NCBI GenBank assembly: GCA_958430865.1
Contig: CAUDNR010004245.1
Span: 38,121-102,120, forward strand
From: Entrophospora sp. SA101
Lineage: Eukaryota > Glomeromycota > Glomeromycetes > Entrophosporales > Entrophosporaceae
Direction: 5' to 3'
Length of the DNA: 64,000 nucleotides
A model generated the notes under the pieces. That model was not told where the DNA came from. It did no database searches and worked only from the letters and a program-made list of their open reading frames with translations. Positions within the stretch are counted from its first letter, which is position 1. Each line of letters starts with the position of its first letter. Below are positions 57,555 to 64,000 of the stretch, one piece after another. The position numbers were made by a program, and so were the translations under genes.

Positions 57555-59396
57555 TTTTTTTATTAAAGCGGGTTGGGTTATGGAATAAATAAATAAAAAA
57601 TTTCTCTTCCGAAATTGCAAAAATTCATTTGAAATTTTTTTTTTTGTGGTTTTTAAATTCACGCAATTTTCGATTTGATAAAAACAATAATTCGTTTATT
57701 ATTTATGAAAGAAAATGACGGATTAGTATACTTGTTAAAGAATATCATGGAATATAATACGATTTTATTTTTAGTTTCCTATTAGTGCAACAGTTTCGAA
57801 GCCTTGACGTTAACATATAATAGAACATCGACATTAAAAATTTTTTTTAAATAAATAATTGAAAGTTGACATTGATATTTGATTCGTGGTCCGCCGAATC
57901 TCACTAATAAGAACCGGGCGATCGTCATATATAAATTTAATATTAATAAAAAAAAGGGCAATACTTAAATCCACTTGTAACAAGAAATCCGCTGACGAGG
58001 TTTGACTGTAATAATAATCATATATATAAAAAAATTAATAGTAAACGATGATTAACCGGGTTTTCCGATTATAATTCATTCTTAAAAATCCAGTTGAAAA
58101 TTTTCAATTTAATAATAATAATACTAATACTATTTTTACTTATTGTTATTCACTTTTTATAACGCTAATCTATTTGTTGTCCAAATGAAACCTTTTGAAA
58201 CCTTAATTACTTATTATTTTTATATTAATAATGAAACTAACGATGTTAATATTAATTGTAGTAAATATGTGTTGATATTGTTATTGGCTCGTGTGTGCTC
58301 GTTCTAACATATGTACACATTACAGATCGTCCGTTTTTTTTTAAAAGTTTTTCTATATCGAGTTTAAGATGAATTAAGAGTATCGTTATTCTTACATGCA
58401 TGTAAAGTCTGTATGATTTTTTCTGTAATAATTAAAACGACGAGAATGTTTTATTTTCAATACAACAGAATTAAATTTAAATTGGTGCAACAAAAATTGT
58501 CTAAAACACTGTATATTTCGAAGAATGATAATCAAATAAAAATCAAATAAATCATTAAAAGGATTTGGCTGTTTCACGAAAGTAAAAACGTTGTATAGAA
58601 ATATTCAATATTCAATGATGAATGCCGAATAGTCAAGTGCTCGTTTTTTAAAAACGTAATTTTTGGGGAAGGTTGAATTTCAAGGTATTTGTTATCGGAA
58701 ATGTTTTCTGAATGTCTGGATTTTGATTCATGAGAATGATCGTCGCCTTTAAAAAAAAGTTTGAAAATAGATTTAAATCTAACCAGAGTTGACTATGTAA
58801 CTATCTCCCATTAGGTTGGATGATCTGCCTTTTGTTCAAACTAAATAAAACCAGGGCTCAAAATTATTCGGACCCTCCTTATGTGCAATATTACTTAGTT
58901 TGGTATGAATTTAAAATTGCCTTTAATTAATTTCCTTATTACCTTCAAAGGTAAGTTTTATCAATTAATATTAATAATAATATATTTTATAACTTAAAAA
59001 GATATACGCTATCAATGTATATTTTTCAACAAAATAAATATTTAAATAATTAATTGTTAAATATTAATACTTTACTTTTCATAAAAAATTATTTTCATTA
59101 AGAAACTTTTTTTGGATAAATTGGGAAAGCTATATTCACACAACACACACGTCATACATATATACGTTATACATTATACATGTATTTTTTTATTTAAAGA
59201 TATTTATCTGGTAAATAAAATCATATAAAAAAAACCAAATATAAAAAAAGAAAAGATTAAGATAAAACAAGTGGTTGATTAATTTATATAGAAATGAAAC
59301 AGTATCAATGTTGATGTCAATTTTTTTACTTCATTTCATATTAAGAGCAACACTTATACCCAATTTAATTGCAATTGTAATTTTGGAATAAATGCA
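57555..59396. other. AT-rich intergenic sequence (copy 2)
   Basis: Matches 37079-38920; no gene recognised. Confidence 0.4.
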
Positions 59397-60070
59397 CAAG
59401 AATCCTGGTGATGCTACTACTGCACTCACAACACCTGTAAATACACAACCACCACCTAAAGTAACTTAACCTGTACCTCCTACTATAACACCAAAAGATA
59501 CTACAACATTAGATGATCCAGTTCTAATAACTCCAAAAACTTCAAACACACACCACACCAAAAAGTCAGCCAGTGATTCAAACTTCACAAGAAAATCAAT
59601 AACCTACAGTAACACAAAAATTCACAGTATTTAGTATAAGTAACTCAATAATCTTCAACAGCATCACTGTCATTATCCAGCAAACCACTAATAACTATAA
59701 CTTTAACTGCCACATTGAATCAAGCAGGATCATCTCAAAATGTTTAATCAAACCACTACACAAGATCCAAATCCAAAATCCTAATAATACACCAAGTGAT
59801 ATTGCTTCTGAGAATGCTAATGCTAATGCTAATAATGATGATAGTAGTTTGACAACTAAAACTGCAGTAAGATCTATTCCTATAATTATTATGGTATATG
59901 CTATTATAGGTATATGGGAATATAAAAAATCAAATAACAATTTATTGATAAATGGAGATGAAGTTGTGTTAAGGGATAGCCAAGGTGATGATATCATGGG
60001 TGATCCATTCAAAAATACACTGGGTCAATATCATGTGGAGCATGCCACAACAAACCAGACAGAATGAACA
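59397..60070 (+). pseudogene. Relic of a surface protein, copy 2
   Basis: Duplicate of 38921-39594: Thr/Pro-rich stalk, hydrophobic segment and short tail, with the same internal stops. Confidence 0.5.
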
Positions 60071-60136
60071 TTTATGTCACAACGATCAAAATTGTTTAAC
60101 ACTACAATTTTACTACAATATAACATGATATTAAAT
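60037..60136 (+). repeat. Dispersed ~110-bp repeat, copy 4 (diverged)
   Basis: Duplicate of the copy at 39561-39660. Confidence 0.6.
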
Positions 60137-61005
60137 GAATGCTTTTGTTTCTTCCCACTTATTACTTAACTGATTGATACACAGGATTATCACCATGTAA
60201 AAGAAAAAACATCGTTTACAAATGTTATACATTCAAGTCCTGCATTATGTTTGAGCATCATGAGTTCAGGCAAAGAAAAAAGATCAACCTACAAATCTTT
60301 CAATAATCATTGTTAAATGCAAATTTTATTCTGTTAAAAAAGCAAATAATAAACAATTTAATGGTGAACTTTTTTGTGTAGGTTGTTGATTTGGCTATTG
60401 TTTTTTTTTGAACTTAGAAAAAACCAACCCTATGACATAAATCAAAAACTTGATGATGAAATAATCAATAAGAAATTGAAATCAATGGAAGGATTTCAAG
60501 CAATTATTTGAAAAAAGTTGAGCAAGACTTGGCCTTTTTGTTCAAAATGGTAATGAAATTCATAAATTACATGGAGAAAGAAAGGATGTTCATTTTGTTG
60601 GGGTTTGTTTCACCCAATTCAAGGATTGACAATCTCAAATGATGAAGTTCGATATTTTAACAGGACAGATTGGTGTTAAGGCCTAGAATTTTGTACCCTA
60701 TTTTTAATTAGTAAATTGAACCAGTTAGAATACCTAGTGCTAGGGATTGACAGTCTCGAGGTTTGCCCTATATCTTGACCCTTGTGTTAGCTAGTTTTGT
60801 TATAGAATATCAATATAAGTTGAGCATTATAATCATCATCATCACACACACACATTTATTATTTAAACATTTTTTTAATTCACTTCATTACAAACTTTTT
60901 TTAATAATTGAGTGGAAGGGGAGATAGAATAATATATATATTTAATATTTAATATAAATGTTTGCTAATATAAATGTTATTATTATATATGTTATTGACT
61001 GAAAT
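60137..61005. other. Intergenic, faint coding traces (copy 2)
   Basis: Matches 39661-40529; no intact gene. Confidence 0.35.
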
Positions 61006-62827
61006 TTAATTTCTGTGAGTTAATTTGACCTTCAATTCAACACATTGACTACCACCAAAAGGTTGTATGCGCATAGGTTTATCACTTACCAATTCAAATT
61101 TATATTTTTTGTATAATAAAGCAACCATTAATTTAACTTGATTTATTGCCAGATGTCTTCCTGGGCATATACGCAATCCACCACCAAAATGTAAAAATGT
61201 ATTTTTAATAAAGGAATCTTCATCAATTCCATTATTATTGTCATGATTTTTATTTTTTAAGAATCTTGAAGGATCAAATTTAGTTGGCTCATTCCAATAA
61301 TTTGGATTCATGTGTAAACTTTGAACATTTATTGATAGTAGAATTGAACCTGGGATTTTGTAATCACCTATTTGATCAAAATTTGCTGACTCACGATCAA
61401 TCATTATTGCAAGAGGGTTAATACGTAAAACTACAATATAGATAAATTTATCATGTGAAACAAATTAAAAAATAAAATTTATAAATAACAATAATAAAAA
61501 TACAATTATGAATTAATACCTTCTTTTTACAGCTTCAATGTATTCAAATTTTTTTAAATCTTCATAATCTAAATTAGATTTATCTCCAAATACTTTTTTA
61601 ATTTCTTTAAGAATGTTTTCTTCAACTTCAGGATAACTAAGTGCATAATATATAAGACATGATAAAGCTGCAGATGACTTTTTTTTCAATGGAAATTTTG
61701 GTTATTAATTTAATTAATTACATTTAATATATATATAAATAAATACAAATCTAAATAAATATACATACAGTCTGAATTCCCCCACCAAATGTTTCACTAA
61801 GAACATTATTAATTTCATCATCAGTCATTGGTTTATCATTAAAATCATTTGCAATGCCTTGAGTAATATCTTTTGGAGTATTAATAGTTAATAACATATT
61901 CAACATATCAGGTGTCAGGTTTTCTTTATCACTAATATTTTCAATTTTGTCCCTACGTTCATTGATTAAATTGTAAACATATTCTTTTCTTGATGAAAAT
62001 TTGTTTAATAAATGATTTGAATAAATCTTTATCAATGGCAAATTGCGTATATATGAAGGAATCATTGCAAAATATCTCATACAAATTAGTGCATCTTTTG
62101 AACCATCTAAATATTCATCCTCAGCAGTTTTAATTATGTTGGAATCTTTTTTACTGATTTTATAATAATTCAATAATATATTAGATGGTCTGTTTGTTGC
62201 TAATAACATTATATTTTCAGTGAAAACTCTTTTAATCCAAGGCACAAGATCAATTTCCAATACTTTTTTTTGATGAATTTCTTGATTTATAATAGATTCT
62301 CCCATTTCATCAATTAAAGAATCCCAATAAATTTCTAAGTCTTTAAAAACACAATTTACAAGATTGGCTGAAAACTTTAATGCATTTGGAGCCATTATAG
62401 CTCTAATGAATATTTTTCTATTATAAGCCCATTTTTTTATGTCTCTATTCACAACAATTCCTTTAGTGGTTTTTCCTAATTCATCTAGTCCTTCATTAGG
62501 TGGAACACGTGACATATAATTACTATTTCTCACTGGCTTCATGACATGTTCAATGATTTTTAGATTGTTAGTGATCAATTGTCTTTTAGATCCACTGTAA
62601 ATTTCAAACACATCACCATATTTTAAGTGTAATGAGTGAGTCCATAATGGAGTATTAAAACGATGATAAAATATTTGATGTAAATTTCCTAATAATGGTA
62701 AAGGAAAAGGCCCTTTATAAGGATTTGGACGAGTAAAATAATTGTAATAATACTTTAATGATGAAAAAATTATTGTTATAAATAATATTGTTGCAAATGC
62801 TGAAATGATTTCTTTTAATGAAAACAT
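61006..62827 (-). pseudogene. Cytochrome P450, copy 2, frameshifted
   Basis: Paralogue of the gene at 40530-42341 with the same structure: exons 61769-62827, 61520-61677 and 61006-61430. Exon 1 is full length (353 codons) and differs from copy 1 at scattered residues. Exon 2 is 158 nt instead of 160: where copy 1 has CTTTTATTACAG (plus strand, ~41045-41056), copy 2 has CTTTTTACAG. The frame shifts just before intron 2, the EVLR motif of the K-helix is lost, and a TAA follows within a few codons of exon 3. Exon 3 still encodes an intact haem loop (FGGGLRICPGR). As written the gene cannot make a complete enzyme. A consensus error in the T-rich run is the main alternative. Confidence 0.85.
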
Positions 62828-62892
62828 TTTTAAAATTTTCTAACACCAAAAAAAAAAAATTTCTTGAGTAAATGAGTTGAATTTTTTTTATT

Positions 62893-63060
62893 ATGATGTT
62901 CACTGTACATGATAAGATAACAGATAATCCGAATATCTCCTTAATATTAATAGTAATAGTCTCGGTATAACGGATATGTTTGTTCCAGAAAATTTATCCG
63001 CTATACTAATTATAATACCGAGATATCCGTGATAGTAATAGTAAAAAATCAAATTTTTGA
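62893..63060. mobile_element. Degraded hairpin MITE with GTATAACGGATA motif
   Basis: CTCGGTATAACGGATATGT at ~62962 and the inverted ATCCGCTATAC...ATAATACCGAG at ~62996-63022 form a palindrome, with ATATCC/GGATAT echoes outside it. The motif recalls the Tigger-family GTTATA ends. It sits exactly at the right edge of duplicate copy 2. Ends are uncertain. Confidence 0.45.
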
Positions 63061-63260
63061 TTAAATCATGTGATACATCTACGTAAAAAATTAATTTTAT
63101 TTTTAATAATATGAGTGCAAATAATAATGATGATAATAAAAATACATTTGGTAAAAAATTAAAAAAAAAACAATTCATTCACTTAAAACGTTGACATTGT
63201 AATAATCTCACATTCTTGTTTGCACTTGTTCTTGAGAATTTTTGTAAGAAATTTCACTTT

Positions 63261-63473
63261 TTAATCTTTGACATTTCTAATTACTTGAAAATCAATATCT
63301 AAAATTTTTTGCCATACATATTTAAGTATAGTTTCCGGAGCTTCTATAGCCTCCATATTAATGATCATCAGCTCAGGTTCATTTGTTTCATTTGTTTCAT
63401 CGTCATCAACTTCACTTTGTCCTTTTACAATATTTACGATTTTAGCATATAAAGAAATAAAAGAAAATGACAT
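63261..63473 (-). CDS. Hypothetical protein, 70 aa
   Basis: ATG-initiated frame (63473) of 70 codons. The product has a short hydrophobic start (MSFSFISLYAKIVNIV), an acidic middle (EVDDDETNETNEPE) and an Ile/Lys-rich end. No family recognised and no partner gene visible. Less AT-rich than its flanks, which weakly supports a real or recently lost gene. Confidence 0.3.
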   Translation of the reverse strand: MSFSFISLYAKIVNIVKGQSEVDDDETNETNEPELMIINMEAIEAPETILKYVWQKILDIDFQVIRNVKD

Positions 63474-64000
63474 ATTGATAGTGTCATCGCCAAGAAATAG
63501 CTAGAAATACGTTGGATTAAATTGTGGATGTATTGCTGATTATTACAATTTATTTCTAATTATTTTACATTCTTAATATTAATATTTAACAATTGCGTGT
63601 CTTACTCATATTTAGTCCAAAATAGTAAAGATCATCGTTATCGTAATATCGAGAAAATTTTATTATAAGTGACATATTAATATATTAGTCACAGGACATG
63701 TCACATCAATTGATTTTCTATGTGAAAATAAACTCGAACTTCGTTGTTAGAGTAAAATGAAAGTACTCCATTAAAGCTTTCTAATGAACACTCTTTCATA
63801 CCAAAAGGTCTTCTCTACATGAATCCATGACCATTCAAAAACGGTATTAGTTTTTACCTCAAAGCTCAGATTATTTCTCAATATTGCTTTCAAAGACTTG
63901 ATAGTAAATGAGAAGGTGTAAATTACTTTAAGCTTTCATATGGTCATTACTTTATGGGGGGTATTGGTTAATAAGTTTTAGAGAGGTTCACGAAAAACTA
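63474..64000. other. Terminal AT-rich sequence, no gene seen
   Basis: No recognisable gene, RNA or repeat in the last ~530 bases. Confidence 0.5.

Larger units (their letters stand above)
52691..62892 (+). repeat. Segmental duplication, copy 2 (~10.2 kb)
   Basis: Direct copy of 32215-42424. The offset is 20477 at the left edge and 20476 through the middle. Left-edge differences lie at ~53057-53195 (a small deletion, an insertion and point changes in the Tigger remnant). The P450 end differs by many substitutions. Upstream of the P450 start the match ends at GAGTTGAATTTTTTTTATTA. Confidence 0.93.

Noticed and set aside
1..64000. tRNA and rRNA genes
   Set aside because: I looked for conserved A/B-box and rRNA core motifs while reading and saw none. 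A covariance-model scan would be needed to exclude a tRNA.

Overview
The window is AT-rich eukaryotic nuclear DNA with short spliceosomal introns (about 70-95 nt, GT-AG). It looks like an arbuscular mycorrhizal fungus of the Rhizophagus type. The clues are a TKL-like kinase with an N-terminal CxxC...CxxC motif, kinase and TLDc relics, a DUF7869-type gene, very many DNA-transposon relics, and a block that reads through only in the Mollicutes genetic code (UGA = Trp). The last point fits the mycoplasma-related endobacteria (MRE) that live in these fungi. The species is inferred, not proven. Two 10-N gaps (14822-14831, 51384-51393) mark scaffold joins.

Layout. 1-10.5 kb: a kinase gene (minus), a stretch with only decayed coding-like text, then an 11-exon BK/Slo-type potassium channel (plus) with an unusual selectivity filter (TVGYLSD). 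10.63-14.82 kb: a foreign-looking, gene-dense block. It holds a small ORF, a 1008-residue tail-anchored protein with 17 in-frame TGA codons and a Shine-Dalgarno site, and a 5'-truncated DUF7869 gene running into the first gap. 14.8-25 kb: Tc1/mariner and hAT relics, then about 6 kb of gene-free AT-rich DNA. 25.0-26.2 kb: a two-exon C2H2 zinc-finger regulator. 26-32 kb: dispersed repeats, hairpin MITEs and hAT relics.

32.2-42.4 kb and 52.7-62.9 kb are two copies of a ~10.2 kb direct duplication. Each carries a Tigger/pogo relic, a kinase pseudogene, a pogo-like TIR element, a U2 snRNA gene, a relic of a surface protein and a cytochrome P450. P450 copy 1 is intact; copy 2 has a 2-nt deletion that breaks the frame just before the K-helix ExxR motif. 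The middle ~8 kb keeps an exact +20476 offset, while both ends differ. The duplication starts inside the subterminal repeat arrays of one hAT family, which has three copies here (31.1, 47.4 and 52.0 kb).

42.4-52 kb between the copies is transposon-in-transposon territory. It includes a TTAA-flanked MITE, a Tigger MITE, an older repeat split by an 863-bp hAT MITE (with a paralogous empty site at 29.7 kb), a second hAT MITE with a perfect 8-bp target duplication, a nearly complete hAT transposase gene with one internal stop, a ~100-bp tandem repeat, and a TLDc pseudogene interrupted by hAT. Splice sites were placed by hand from protein-family alignment and reading-frame continuity; no search or alignment program was run.
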